A stretch of DNA of 64,000 bases from JAFGHJ01 sp964534175 (GCA_964534175.1 CAZHNS010000006.1:40009-104008), one strand, 5' to 3'; shown: positions 1 to 8,589, counted from the stretch's first letter. Notes: generated from the sequence alone by a model not told the origin. Program-made: numbers and translations.

Positions 1-64
1 TAGGCAAGATATATTTTATCTGTGTAAATTTATGACTAAATTATTTTTTGTGTGAATGCTTACC

Positions 65-92
65 TTGACTAATTTCTATAAACTCATAAATT
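65..92 (+). promoter_or_regulatory. Predicted sigma-70 promoter
   Basis: TTGACT (65-70), 16 bp, TAAATT (87-92). The predicted start near 99 gives a leader of about 70 nt before the glycosyltransferase gene, with a 19-codon ORF (107-166) inside it. The -10 box is weak. Confidence 0.45.
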
Positions 93-168
93 TGTAGAGA
101 AAAATTATGTTTTTTAGTAAAACTAAAAACAAATTCTTTACTTTAGAATCAATCAAGGGGTGTTGATT

Positions 169-1122
169 TTGCTTTATTTTGCTGTATCTTTTGCAACCAG
201 CTTTCTTTTATCTTTTATGCTTTCAAAAGTAGCCAAGAGAATAGGTTTTGTGGATAAACCAAAGGGAATTAAGGATCATCCAACGCCAACGCCCTATGGC
301 GGAGGAATTGCGATTTTTCTGGGAACCCTGACTTGCCTTTTTTTTAGTAATGATTGGAAAATATTTGTTTTTGGTTTTTTGGTTTTTCTTCTTGGCTTTT
401 TAGACGATATACATCCCTATTCCAGATATTTGAAACTTTTATTCCAATCTCTAATAGCTATATTTACTGTGTGGTCGGGAATAAGGTTGGAAATTATGAT
501 TTTTCCGGAATATCTTAATATAATTTTATCGATAATCTGGATCGTTGGTGTAACAAATGCTTTTAATATAATAGACGTTATGGATGGAATTTCAGCGGGA
601 GTCGGTTTTTTCGCAGCATCGAGCGTTATTTTTATTTCCCTTTTCGGTATAGGTACATATCCTGCTGTGGCGGCGGCAATAGCAGGGAGCTGTTTTGGTT
701 TCTTGCCGTTTAATCTGCCCAGGGCGAAGATTTTTATGGGAGATTCAGGAAGTCTTTTTCTCGGATATATGCTTTCCGTTATAGCTATTATAACAAGATA
801 TACGTCTGCTAACCCTATCGCTATCTTTGTACCTTTGCTTATATTATTCATACCTTTATTTGATACATTTTATGTGGTTATTCTTAGAATAGCTAAAAAG
901 CAAAATCCTCTGAAAGGTTCACATGACCATTTCGTTTTGAAACTTAAAGCGACAGGTTTGCCCATACCTTCAATAGTCGCTATAATATATCTTGCTACTA
1001 TAGCACTTTGCGAGGCAGCTTTTATTATTACGCGTTTAACTGTTACGGGTGCAATAATTTTATATACTATTGCAGCATTAATTTTTGTCTTTTTCGGTAT
1101 AATTTTCAGGGGTAAAACTTGA
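169..1122 (+). CDS. WecA/TagO-like undecaprenyl-phosphate sugar-1-phosphate transferase
   Basis: This polytopic inner-membrane enzyme of the MraY/WecA family transfers a sugar-1-phosphate (often GlcNAc-1-P) from UDP-sugar to undecaprenyl phosphate, the first step of a surface glycan. Visible family motifs are LDDIHPYS, NAFNIIDVMDG, GDSGSLFLGY and a late HDH. About ten hydrophobic segments span the length, which is normal for the family (about 317 aa). GTG at 160 also opens the frame, but AAGGGG (155-160) overlaps it. TTG at 169 sits 8 nt after that Shine-Dalgarno and is preferred. The end overlaps the next gene by 4 nt (TTGA). Glycosyltransferase neighbours suggest a role in O-antigen or capsule. 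WecA versus another substrate cannot be settled from sequence. Confidence 0.85.
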   Translation: MLYFAVSFATSFLLSFMLSKVAKRIGFVDKPKGIKDHPTPTPYGGGIAIFLGTLTCLFFSNDWKIFVFGFLVFLLGFLDDIHPYSRYLKLLFQSLIAIFTVWSGIRLEIMIFPEYLNIILSIIWIVGVTNAFNIIDVMDGISAGVGFFAASSVIFISLFGIGTYPAVAAAIAGSCFGFLPFNLPRAKIFMGDSGSLFLGYMLSVIAIITRYTSANPIAIFVPLLILFIPLFDTFYVVILRIAKKQNPLKGSHDHFVLKLKATGLPIPSIVAIIYLATIALCEAAFIITRLTVTGAIILYTIAALIFVFFGIIFRGKT

Positions 1123-2378
1123 CAGTAATTTTAGGTGCTGGCATCACCGGTTTATCTATTGCGTATCATTTAAAGGAGAAAAATAAAGATTTTATCATTA
1201 TCGAGAGAGAAAATACTCCGGGTGGACTTTGCCGCAACATAAATATAGAAGGTTTTACTTTTAATTATACAGGACATTTTCTTCATTGTAAAACTGCATA
1301 CGTTTACAATTTGGCAAAAAAACTCTTACCCGATATTAAGACGGTTAAACGAAATTCTTATGTATACTTAAATAAGAGAATTATTCCTTATCCCATCCAG
1401 TCAAATAAGAGATACTTGTCCGGCGGTACAAGAATAAAATCATTACTATATTATCTTTTAAGAAACAGAAAAAAACCAGAAAATCTTGAAGAATGGTTTA
1501 TTTACAACTTCGGACGTGGAATGTTTAATATCTTTTTTCTTCCTTATAATGAAAAATTGTGGAAATATCCTCTAAAAGAAATTTCAAGCAGTTTTCTAAA
1601 GCAATATGTTCCTGAAAGTTATTCTTATCCGGAAAAGGTAGGGGAGTATAACGCCCAATTTCTTTATCCTGAGGATGGTATTGGTACTCTAATTTCTTCT
1701 CTTGCTAAAGACATTAAGATTTCTCATGGAGAAGTAAGAAAAGTTGAAAAAAAATACGTTCATTTCAATGGAAAAAAAATAGGATATGAAAATCTTGTAT
1801 CGACAATACCACTTCCGGAACTTTTAAAAATGTTGCATGTAAATGGAATAAAAAATATTATAAAAGAAAATTTGGTTTGGAATTCTGTATTATGTATAAA
1901 TATTGGTATTGAAGGTAAACTCTCTTTTAGTGACTCAGTGAATAACTTTACGAACTATGATTTAGACCCTTCAAAGTTTCACTGGATATATTTCCCGGAT
2001 GAAAATATTCCGTTTTATCGTGTTGGTTCACTTTCCAATATATCTCACCGTTTGGCTCCTGAAAAGCACTCTTCAATATGGGTGGAGATTTCTTACAGAA
2101 AAAATAAGCCTGATAAGAGTATAGTAGATGCCGTTATAAAAAATTCAGAAAAAATAGGTTTATTTAACAGAGAATCAATAGTACATATTTCAGAGGTCGA
2201 TATACCTTATGCGTATCCCATTTATGTTAAAAGTAATGAGAATATTGTTAAAGAAATCCAGAGTTTTTTGAATGAATATAATATACTTTTAGCAGGGAGA
2301 TTTGGTAGTTGGAAATATTCCTATATGGAAGAATCAATTTTGGAAGGCAAGATGGTGGCTTTTGAGTTATGTCGGTAA
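1119..2378 (+). CDS. FAD-dependent oxidoreductase, UDP-galactopyranose mutase/amine-oxidase-like
   Basis: The N-terminus has a Rossmann dinucleotide motif (GAGITGLS, residues 6-13), followed by the ERENTPGGLCR stretch typical of the NAD(P)-binding-8/protoporphyrinogen-oxidase-like superfamily that includes UDP-galactopyranose mutases. It is 419 aa and probably cytosolic or peripheral. The TTG start lies within the stop of the upstream WecA-like gene, with AGGGGT as ribosome binding site, so the two are translationally coupled. Sitting between a WecA-like enzyme and a GT4 glycosyltransferase, it probably modifies a sugar nucleotide or lipid-linked sugar. I cannot identify the substrate. True UDP-galactopyranose mutases are shorter and have other conserved arginines that I cannot confirm here. 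Confidence 0.7.
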   Translation: MTVILGAGITGLSIAYHLKEKNKDFIIIERENTPGGLCRNINIEGFTFNYTGHFLHCKTAYVYNLAKKLLPDIKTVKRNSYVYLNKRIIPYPIQSNKRYLSGGTRIKSLLYYLLRNRKKPENLEEWFIYNFGRGMFNIFFLPYNEKLWKYPLKEISSSFLKQYVPESYSYPEKVGEYNAQFLYPEDGIGTLISSLAKDIKISHGEVRKVEKKYVHFNGKKIGYENLVSTIPLPELLKMLHVNGIKNIIKENLVWNSVLCINIGIEGKLSFSDSVNNFTNYDLDPSKFHWIYFPDENIPFYRVGSLSNISHRLAPEKHSSIWVEISYRKNKPDKSIVDAVIKNSEKIGLFNRESIVHISEVDIPYAYPIYVKSNENIVKEIQSFLNEYNILLAGRFGSWKYSYMEESILEGKMVAFELCR

Positions 2379-3496
2379 TAGTTGTTCAATGCATGGCGAA
2401 ATTAGAATTAGGAGGAGCACAGAAAAGAGTTATAGAATTGATGCGAGAACTAAAGGGCAATGGTATTTTAATAAGCGGTGTGGGCGGAGAACTGTACGAT
2501 GATGTCAAAAAAGAATTTAAAAATAGGCATTTAACATTGGCTTGCCTAAAAAGAGAAATAAATCCTTTTTATGATATTATTTGTTTTTTTAAGTTAAGAA
2601 ATCTTCTTATTAAATTATATAAAAATAACAATAGAATAATTCTACACACACATGGCTCTAAAGCGGGTGTAATGGGTAGGATAGTCACTGGAACTTTGCC
2701 TTTCGTTTACTCCGTACACACGGTTCATGGTTTTGCAATAAGTCCTTATGTTAACTTTTTTAGAAGATTTATTTATTTGAACGCGGAGAGATTTTCAGCT
2801 CTGTTTGGTGATGTTGTTATAACGCAGGCAAAAGTGCATATCGATAGATTAAAAGAGTGGAGAATAGGAAGTAGAAACAAGATTTACTGGATTGCTAATT
2901 CAATAAAGCATTCCGACTATAAATTTCGTTCCCGGCAATACAAAAAGAAAAAAATCGTCATCGGAACCATTGCTAATTTCAAAGCTCAAAAGAATCCATT
3001 TATGTGGGCGGAGGTTGCAAAAAAAATTGTTGGAAAATATCCTAAAACGAATTTTATTTATGTGGGAGATGGCCCGTTAAAAAGGAGAACTGAAAAACTA
3101 ATAGGTAATTCTGAAAAGATAAAACTTCTTAGTTGGCAAAATGATATACCGCAAATACTTAGAGGAATAGACATTTTTTTTCTACCTTCCAGGTGGGAGG
3201 GATTGCCCAGAACCGTTTTGGAAGCAATGGCTTCTGGTATTCCCGTGGTTGCTTCATCTGTAGATGGAACAACTGAAGCAGTTCTCGATTCGGTTACCGG
3301 TTATTTGTTGCCCCCAGGTGATTTCGGAGGCTATGTGGAGAAGTTAAGTGAGTTAATAGAAAGCGAGAAAAAAAGAAAAAAAATGGGTGTAGAGGGACAA
3401 AAGAGAGTTGAAAAACATTTTTGCTATAAAAAAATGATAAAGAAGACAATGAAAGTATATAAATCTTTAGGGCTTGTATATAAACCCTTGACATAA
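2369..3496 (+). CDS. Glycosyltransferase family 4 (GT-B fold)
   Basis: A 375-aa retaining glycosyltransferase of the GT4 type. The N-terminal acceptor domain carries the LGGAQKRVIELM helix and an HTHGSKAG loop. The C-terminal nucleotide-sugar domain has the E-x7-E region (RWEGLPRTVLEAMASGIPVV). It most likely adds a sugar to the lipid-linked intermediate begun by the WecA-like enzyme. ATG at 2369 overlaps the preceding gene by 10 nt, so the three genes form one operon. The mreB promoter (TTGACA at 3488) overlaps the last codons. Donor and acceptor are unknown. Confidence 0.85.
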   Translation: MSVIVVQCMAKLELGGAQKRVIELMRELKGNGILISGVGGELYDDVKKEFKNRHLTLACLKREINPFYDIICFFKLRNLLIKLYKNNNRIILHTHGSKAGVMGRIVTGTLPFVYSVHTVHGFAISPYVNFFRRFIYLNAERFSALFGDVVITQAKVHIDRLKEWRIGSRNKIYWIANSIKHSDYKFRSRQYKKKKIVIGTIANFKAQKNPFMWAEVAKKIVGKYPKTNFIYVGDGPLKRRTEKLIGNSEKIKLLSWQNDIPQILRGIDIFFLPSRWEGLPRTVLEAMASGIPVVASSVDGTTEAVLDSVTGYLLPPGDFGGYVEKLSELIESEKKRKKMGVEGQKRVEKHFCYKKMIKKTMKVYKSLGLVYKPLT

Positions 3497-3516
3497 GTGC
3501 CTTTTCGTATTAGCAT
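3488..3516 (+). promoter_or_regulatory. Predicted mreB promoter
   Basis: TTGACA (3488-3493), 17 bp, TAGCAT (3511-3516). The -35 lies in the last codons of the glycosyltransferase gene. The predicted start near 3523 gives a short leader with AAGGAGGAGGG before mreB. Confidence 0.5.
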
Positions 3517-3548
3517 GTTAATGAAAACTACCGGATTAAGGAGGAGGG

Positions 3549-4589
3549 ATGAAATTAAATCGTTTATTTAAATGGTTATCACTTGAAAGTTCAAACTTGG
3601 CTATTGATCTTGGGACAACGAATACATTAATATACACAAAAGCAAATGGTGTTGTTCTTGATGAAAATTCAATGGTTGCACTTCATAAAGATACTAAAGA
3701 ATTAATTTCAGCGGGAAAGGAAGTTATACCTATGCTTGGTCGTACTCCTGAGGATATAATTATTTCCGAACCTCTGGAAGACGGTGTTATAGCCGACTTC
3801 AAAGTTGTCGAAGATATGCTGAGGTTTTTTATTGAAAAAGTCCAAAAGAAGAAATTGTTTATTAGGCCAAAAGTTTTAGTCGCCGTTCCGTCTGGAATAA
3901 CTCCGGTTGAGAAAAAAGCTGTTATCAATACTGTTCAAGAATCAGGTGCAAGAGAAGTTTTGTTGGTTTCCGAACCCATAGCTGGAGCTATGGGAATGCA
4001 CTTGCCCGTAAAGGACCCAACCGGACATATGGTTATAGATATTGGCGGAGGAACCACGGAGATTGCAATAATTGCTTTATCTGGTATTGTGAATAAAGTT
4101 TCTATTAAGATAGCTGGAAATGAACTAAATGAATCCATCCAGGCCTACTTATATGACGAATACAACATGGCAATAGGAAAAGCTCTTGCCGAGAAAGTAA
4201 AGAAAGATATAGGTGCGGCTGTAGCTACAGCGGAGGACAGGGAAATGGAGATAAGCGGACGTGATCTTGTTGATGGTTTGCCGAAGTCAATTAAAATAAA
4301 AACAAATGAAATTTATGAAGCTATGAAAGAGGCACTTGGTCTTATAAAAAATGCAATTAAAAGGGCTTTATCTGAAACCCCCCCAGAGTTGGCATCCGAT
4401 ATAGTAGAAAAAGGATTATTTCTTACTGGAGGAGGTGCATTGTTAAGAGAAATAGATAAGATGATAGAGGAAGAAACGGATTTGAAAGTGAAGATTGCGG
4501 AAGACCCATTAAAATCAGTAGTTTTTGGCGCGGGTATTATTCTGGATAATCTTGAGGAAAACAGAAATCTTTTGATGGAATCTATATAG
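3549..4589 (+). CDS. mreB: Rod shape-determining protein MreB (actin homologue)
   Basis: MreB polymerises under the inner membrane and guides the elongasome. The 346-aa length is typical. Visible actin-fold motifs are phosphate-1 (IDLGTTNTLIY, residues 20-30), phosphate-2 (VIDIGGGTTEIAII) and the adenosine motif (FLTGGGALLREIDKMIEEETDL). The N-terminal hydrophobic/amphipathic stretch (LFKWLSLESSN) is the usual membrane anchor. A strong Shine-Dalgarno precedes ATG. The stop overlaps the mreC GTG by one base (TAGTG), giving the classical mreB-mreC-mreD order. Confidence 0.97.
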   Translation: MKLNRLFKWLSLESSNLAIDLGTTNTLIYTKANGVVLDENSMVALHKDTKELISAGKEVIPMLGRTPEDIIISEPLEDGVIADFKVVEDMLRFFIEKVQKKKLFIRPKVLVAVPSGITPVEKKAVINTVQESGAREVLLVSEPIAGAMGMHLPVKDPTGHMVIDIGGGTTEIAIIALSGIVNKVSIKIAGNELNESIQAYLYDEYNMAIGKALAEKVKKDIGAAVATAEDREMEISGRDLVDGLPKSIKIKTNEIYEAMKEALGLIKNAIKRALSETPPELASDIVEKGLFLTGGGALLREIDKMIEEETDLKVKIAEDPLKSVVFGAGIILDNLEENRNLLMESI

Positions 4590-5341
4590 TGGAAAGAAAG
4601 TTTCTGCGACTTTATATTTTATTTGTTTGCATTTCTTTGTTTTTAATAGTTTTCGACGGATTCTCTGATGTTAGACTGGGTAATAAATTTTACAGTTTTT
4701 TTTCACCGAATTTTCAAAACTTCTTTTCCAGATTTGTGCAAAATAATGGCTTGAAAGAAGAAAATAAGAGGCTACTTGAAAAAGTCGCGACACTTTCATA
4801 CGAAAAACAGACGTATAATGAATTAAAGAAAGAAAATCAAGAATTAAAAGAAATTATTGAATTTAGATTTAATTATCCGAAAAAGATAATTCCAGCTGAG
4901 GTTGAGAGAAGAACACCCGAAGAAGTTAATCTTTCTTTTCATATTGACAAAGGTTCTTCCGATGGGATAGAAAAAAATGCTGCAGTTATAAGTTTTTATG
5001 GTGTTGTTGGTAAGGTTTTAAAATTGGGGAAAAATACTTCTGTTGTCCAAACATTAAAGAACTATAATTCTGCGATTTCTGTAAAGAATACAAGAAGCCG
5101 GATAGAGGGTATACTTAAGTGGAATAAAAAGTTTTTTATTGAGGGTGTTCCTCAGTATGCGGATTTAAAAGAAGGGGATACTCTCGTAACTTCAGGAAAA
5201 GGTTCTGTGTACCCGAAAGGGTTACCCGTTGGTATAGTTACTTTTGCGAAAAAGAAACCAGATGATTATTCTTTAGAAATTGAGGTAGAACCTTTTGAAA
5301 ATTTAGACATAGTGAGTGTGGTTTTCGTTATAAAAAAATGA
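4589..5341 (+). CDS. mreC: Rod shape-determining protein MreC
   Basis: A bitopic inner-membrane protein: one N-terminal transmembrane helix (about residues 6-24), a coiled coil (residues 53-90, rich in K, E, L and N), then the periplasmic beta-domain with the conserved SGKGSVYPKGLPVGIV motif near residues 207-222. MreC links MreB to PBP2. The 250-aa length is usual. It starts with GTG fused to the mreB stop and ends overlapping mreD (ATGA), so translational coupling is likely. Confidence 0.95.
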   Translation: MERKFLRLYILFVCISLFLIVFDGFSDVRLGNKFYSFFSPNFQNFFSRFVQNNGLKEENKRLLEKVATLSYEKQTYNELKKENQELKEIIEFRFNYPKKIIPAEVERRTPEEVNLSFHIDKGSSDGIEKNAAVISFYGVVGKVLKLGKNTSVVQTLKNYNSAISVKNTRSRIEGILKWNKKFFIEGVPQYADLKEGDTLVTSGKGSVYPKGLPVGIVTFAKKKPDDYSLEIEVEPFENLDIVSVVFVIKK

Positions 5342-5802
5342 AAATCTTCTCTCTGATTTTTTTATCTTTACTGGCTTTTTTCCTTTCTATAAATTTCGAG
5401 AAGATTCTTTTAATTGGAAATATTTCATTAAAGCCAATAATTATTCTGCTATATTTTACGACATTGTACTGGAACCCGTTGTATGGATTAATAACTGGTT
5501 TTTTTATTGGGTTTCTTTATGAAATTTATCTTCCGGTTTTTACAGGAACTTATCCTTTAGTCTTTACTTCAGTTATTTTCGGCTTAAATTTAATAGAAAA
5601 GAAAATATTTAAGTTTAGATACAATTCTCTTTTTCTGTTGTTTTTTGTTGTTTTATTTGTTGGACTCGTACAGCTGATAATTGAGGTTGATAAAACAGGG
5701 GCGATATTCAGTATATTTTTTACCCAGTTGGTCCCAGAAGCCATTTTGAATAGCGCGGTTGGTTTAGTGATATTATACTTCATAAAACGCTGTAGAGATT
5801 AA
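5338..5802 (+). CDS. mreD: Rod shape-determining protein MreD
   Basis: A small (154 aa), very hydrophobic protein with about five membrane segments and the GLITGFFIGFLYEIYLP region expected of MreD. It is the integral-membrane member of the Mre complex and is recognised mainly from position and topology, because MreD sequences diverge fast. ATG overlaps the mreC stop by 4 nt. A 180-bp spacer with an imperfect inverted repeat separates it from the PBP2 gene. Confidence 0.88.
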   Translation: MKIFSLIFLSLLAFFLSINFEKILLIGNISLKPIIILLYFTTLYWNPLYGLITGFFIGFLYEIYLPVFTGTYPLVFTSVIFGLNLIEKKIFKFRYNSLFLLFFVVLFVGLVQLIIEVDKTGAIFSIFFTQLVPEAILNSAVGLVILYFIKRCRD

Positions 5803-5826
5803 TAATGTAAAAATCAAAAAAGAGAA

Positions 5827-5941
5827 TAGCCACGGATGAACACGGAAACACACGGATTAAAAAAGATATTTTGTTGTTTTAATAAAAACAGAATATGTGG
5901 TGGGAGGGGTATCAGTGTTTATCAGTGGAAATCTGTGGCTA
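5827..5941. repeat. Imperfect inverted repeat of the CCACGGAT type
   Basis: Arm 1 (5827-5858) reads TAGCCACGGATGAACACGG and onward. The reverse complement of arm 2 (5911-5941) begins TAGCCACAGAT and keeps the same CAC/GAT phrasing. The arms flank about 50 nt of AT-rich DNA and match imperfectly. A related copy lies at 10852-10873. No ORF is supported here. Confidence 0.55.
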
Positions 5942-5982
5942 ATTTAAGGGATTTGGTTTGGGTTTTTCTTGAGGTAATTTGA

Positions 5983-7749
5983 ATGAAAAAAGCTCCGATA
6001 ATATTAATTTTAATAATTATATTAACTCTTACTTTACGTCTATTTCAACTTCAATTGATAAGGAAGAATTATTACAGAGGCCTGTCAGAGAGGAATCGGA
6101 TAAGAAGGGATTTGATTATTCCTACGAGAGGAAAAATTTTATCAAGAGAAGGTGAAGTTTTAGCAGAATCTCGACCTTCTTATTCTTTAATTATATATCC
6201 CTATTTCCTTGAAATGCCGGAAGTTAAGGGTTTATGTAAAGTTCTTGGTGTTGATGAAAAGAGCTTGCTGAAAAGGATAAATCCGAACTTTAGAACGTGC
6301 AGAATAAGAAGACTTTCTTTTGAAGCTACGTCGAATATAATAGAAAAGCAGGAAGAATTTCCTTCAGTTAGATTGATTACGGAGCCTGTACGTTTTTACG
6401 AAAATGATAAAATATTCTCTCATTTATTGGGTTATGCTGGAGAAATCACCAGAGAAGAGTTGGAAAATTTTGCCGATGACTATATTATGGGGGATATTGT
6501 GGGGAAGAAAGGGGTAGAGTTAGAATATGAATCTTTCCTTAAAGGTAGTAAAGGTGCTTCTATTTATGAGGTCGACGCGAGAGGAGTAATTGTAAAACGT
6601 TTTGACGATTCTTACGGCAAACTTCCGAAAAGAGGTTTAAATGTTCATCTTACAGTGTCGAAGGAGCTAACGCTCTACGCGGATTCTCTTTTCTCCGATT
6701 TTGAGAGTGGAGCATGTGTTGCTATGAACCCGAAAAACGGGGAAATCATTCTATATTATTCAAAACCTGGCTATAAAACAAATAAATTGACAGAAGGAAT
6801 ATCTAATATTGAATGGGATTCACTTCGCAGTGATGAAAATTCTCCTCTGTGGGATAGAGTTATAGCAGGAGAATATCCTCCGGGTTCAATCGCAAAAATA
6901 TGGACTACCATTATTGGATTGGAAAACAACCTTATTAAAGAAGAAACAAGATTCGCTCGTTGCGATAGTATATTCTGGATAGGAAATCGTTATTTCGGAT
7001 GCTGGAAGAGACACGGGTCTTTACAGCTTATGAACGCTATCATTCAATCCTGCGACATATATTTTTACCAGGTCGGTATGTCGATGACTCTTGAGATGAT
7101 GGTAGATAATGCCAGCAAATTAGGTTTCAGCAAGCCGTGCGGAATTGATGTGCCGGGTGAGCGGTCTGGTTTCCTGCCTTCAAAAGAATGGTATGATAAG
7201 AAGTATGGTAAGAGGGGTTGGGCCAGAGGAGTTCTTGCCAACCTTGCAATAGGTCAGGGAGAAATACTTGTTACGCCTCTACAGGGAGCGACTTTCTTTT
7301 CGGCTGTTGCCAACGGAGGATGGACATATGAACCTCATGTGCTAGAAAAGATAACTAATAGCGAGGGAAATACAATTAAAAAACTAAAAACAAGGAAGAT
7401 AGATTTACCTGTTTCTGAGAAAAATTTGGAGTTTGTAAGAGAGGCAATGAAAAATGTTGTTAACACTCTTAAGGGTACTGCGTACTGGTCCAGGTTAGAA
7501 GATATTACTGTAGCGGGTAAAACGGGCACCGCCCAGAATCCGCACGGAGAGGATCATTCGCTTTTTGTCGGATTTGCTCCATTTGAAGACCCCGAGATCG
7601 TCATATTTACTGTAATAGAGAATGCAGGACACGGGAGTTCTTACGCGGCTCCGGTTACAACTAAATTGATTAAAAGATACCTTAGGAAAGACGAAAAGAT
7701 GGAAACTCCGTCACCTCCAAAATCGGAACCAAAGGATTCCACAGATTAA
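5983..7749 (+). CDS. mrdA: Penicillin-binding protein 2 (class B transpeptidase of elongation)
   Basis: The 588-aa protein has an N-terminal transmembrane anchor (residues 4-22), a PBP dimerisation/pedestal domain (about 45-220) with the early RGKILSREGEVLAES motif, and a transpeptidase domain with S302-I-A-K, S356-C-D358 and K513-T-G. Asp instead of Asn in the second motif is, as I recall, common in PBP2 proteins. It cross-links peptidoglycan during rod elongation together with MreBCD. GAGG lies about 9 nt before ATG. The usual partner rodA does not follow; a non-coding region and outer-membrane genes do. The last 15 residues are a charged, proline-rich tail that runs into repeat-like DNA. 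Confidence 0.95.
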   Translation: MKKAPIILILIIILTLTLRLFQLQLIRKNYYRGLSERNRIRRDLIIPTRGKILSREGEVLAESRPSYSLIIYPYFLEMPEVKGLCKVLGVDEKSLLKRINPNFRTCRIRRLSFEATSNIIEKQEEFPSVRLITEPVRFYENDKIFSHLLGYAGEITREELENFADDYIMGDIVGKKGVELEYESFLKGSKGASIYEVDARGVIVKRFDDSYGKLPKRGLNVHLTVSKELTLYADSLFSDFESGACVAMNPKNGEIILYYSKPGYKTNKLTEGISNIEWDSLRSDENSPLWDRVIAGEYPPGSIAKIWTTIIGLENNLIKEETRFARCDSIFWIGNRYFGCWKRHGSLQLMNAIIQSCDIYFYQVGMSMTLEMMVDNASKLGFSKPCGIDVPGERSGFLPSKEWYDKKYGKRGWARGVLANLAIGQGEILVTPLQGATFFSAVANGGWTYEPHVLEKITNSEGNTIKKLKTRKIDLPVSEKNLEFVREAMKNVVNTLKGTAYWSRLEDITVAGKTGTAQNPHGEDHSLFVGFAPFEDPEIVIFTVIENAGHGSSYAAPVTTKLIKRYLRKDEKMETPSPPKSEPKDSTD

Positions 7750-8006
7750 CACAGAAAAATAAAGAATTTAGAAGTTAGAAGTTGGCTGTTAGAATCCTCT
7801 CCCAACCACAAAAAAAATAGTGAACCACGAAGTTCACAAAGATTTTTATTAAGTTTTTTTACTCGAAACCTGGAACCCTTGAATCCTCAACTCTAAGTAA
7901 CAACGGATTACACAAATAGCACAAATGTCTTTATTGTTTTTAGTTTGACGCAAGACTCACGACACACGACTCGTGACTTACTTAAACACAGAGAGCACAG
8001 AGATTA
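7739..8006. repeat. Mosaic of short quasi-periodic intergenic phrases
   Basis: The 321-bp gap between the PBP2 stop and the outer-membrane gene contains no plausible gene. It is a chain of distinct phrases: CACAGATTAACACAG (7740-7754), repeated TTAGAAG/TTGGCTG (7768-7794), CCACGAAGTTCACAAAG (7825-7841), a CTCGAAACCTGGAACC block (7862-7900), CACAAATAGCACAAATG (7910-7927), ACTCACGACACACGACTCG (7954-7972) and CACAGAGAGCACAGAG (7987-8002). Related phrases recur in other spacers of the window. Confidence 0.7.
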
Positions 8007-8013
8007 CAAATAA

Positions 8014-8047
8014 AAAAAGCGTGTATTTCTTAAAATACACGCTTTTT
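8014..8047 (-). terminator. Bidirectional rho-independent terminator
   Basis: Perfect 15-bp stem (8014-8028 with 8033-8047; arms AAAAAGCGTGTATTT and its complement) and a 4-nt loop, flanked by A-runs and T-runs. It lies 24 nt after the stop of the minus-strand gene ending at 8071 and could also stop plus-strand transcription from PBP2. Confidence 0.9.
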
Positions 8048-8070
8048 ATCTACCTAAAACTTTTTTTTAC

Positions 8071-8589
8071 TTACAGACTAAATTTTATACCGCCTCTGAG
8101 GGGTATATTTGTTGTGGACGGATCTGAGAAGATCATACCGTAACCAACTTCCGCGAATATTCCTATGCCTCCCATACTATAATTTGCTCCACCATAAGCA
8201 AGGAAACCGAAGTTTGTATCACCTTCTGAGTCTGGAATGTCGCTACTGGACATCGCCATTTGTCCGCCTGCTCCAAGATAAAAAGACATAGGAGCGCCTG
8301 GAAGAACAACGTTATATTGACCTGCAAGAAGTATTATCATGGATGTATATTTCACATCCTCAATAGACTTCCATGCATAATCGAAGTCACCGCGGAGACC
8401 AATCGGTATTCCCGGAAGAGAAAAATCAAGTGCACCACCGATTGCCGTGAAGTTTTGAGTTTCAGCATCTTCTTCGCTGGATATCATCATGTCGATACCA
8501 CCGTGCACGCCAACTCCAAGACCCATTACGCCAGCAAAAAGAGGCGTACTCACCAACAATAAGACTAGACAGAATATAAGTTTTTTCAT
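8071..8589 (-). CDS. Small outer-membrane beta-barrel protein
   Basis: 172 aa with a clear signal peptide (MKKLIFCLVLLLVSTPLFAG, cleavage near 19-20). The remainder alternates hydrophobic and polar residues, is glycine-rich and ends with a C-terminal aromatic/hydrophobic strand (GGIKFSL), as expected of an 8-stranded OmpA/OmpW-like porin. GGGAGG stands before the ATG, a consensus promoter upstream and a strong terminator downstream, so it is a single-gene unit. The function is unknown; a structural or sensing outer-membrane protein is a guess. Confidence 0.75.
   Translation of the reverse strand: MKKLIFCLVLLLVSTPLFAGVMGLGVGVHGGIDMMISSEEDAETQNFTAIGGALDFSLPGIPIGLRGDFDYAWKSIEDVKYTSMIILLAGQYNVVLPGAPMSFYLGAGGQMAMSSSDIPDSEGDTNFGFLAYGGANYSMGGIGIFAEVGYGMIFSDPSTTNIPLRGGIKFSL

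Noticed and set aside
417..851. 144-codon minus-strand frame inside the WecA-like gene
   Set aside because: It is the antisense shadow of a gene with clear family motifs; no promoter or ribosome binding site.
2302..2502. 66-codon frame spanning the FAD oxidoreductase/GT4 junction
   Set aside because: Out of frame with both neighbouring genes, which themselves overlap and are well supported.
5817..8006. CRISPR-like arrays in repeat-rich spacers
   Set aside because: The repeats drift in sequence and length, have no unique spacers of constant size, and no cas gene is near.
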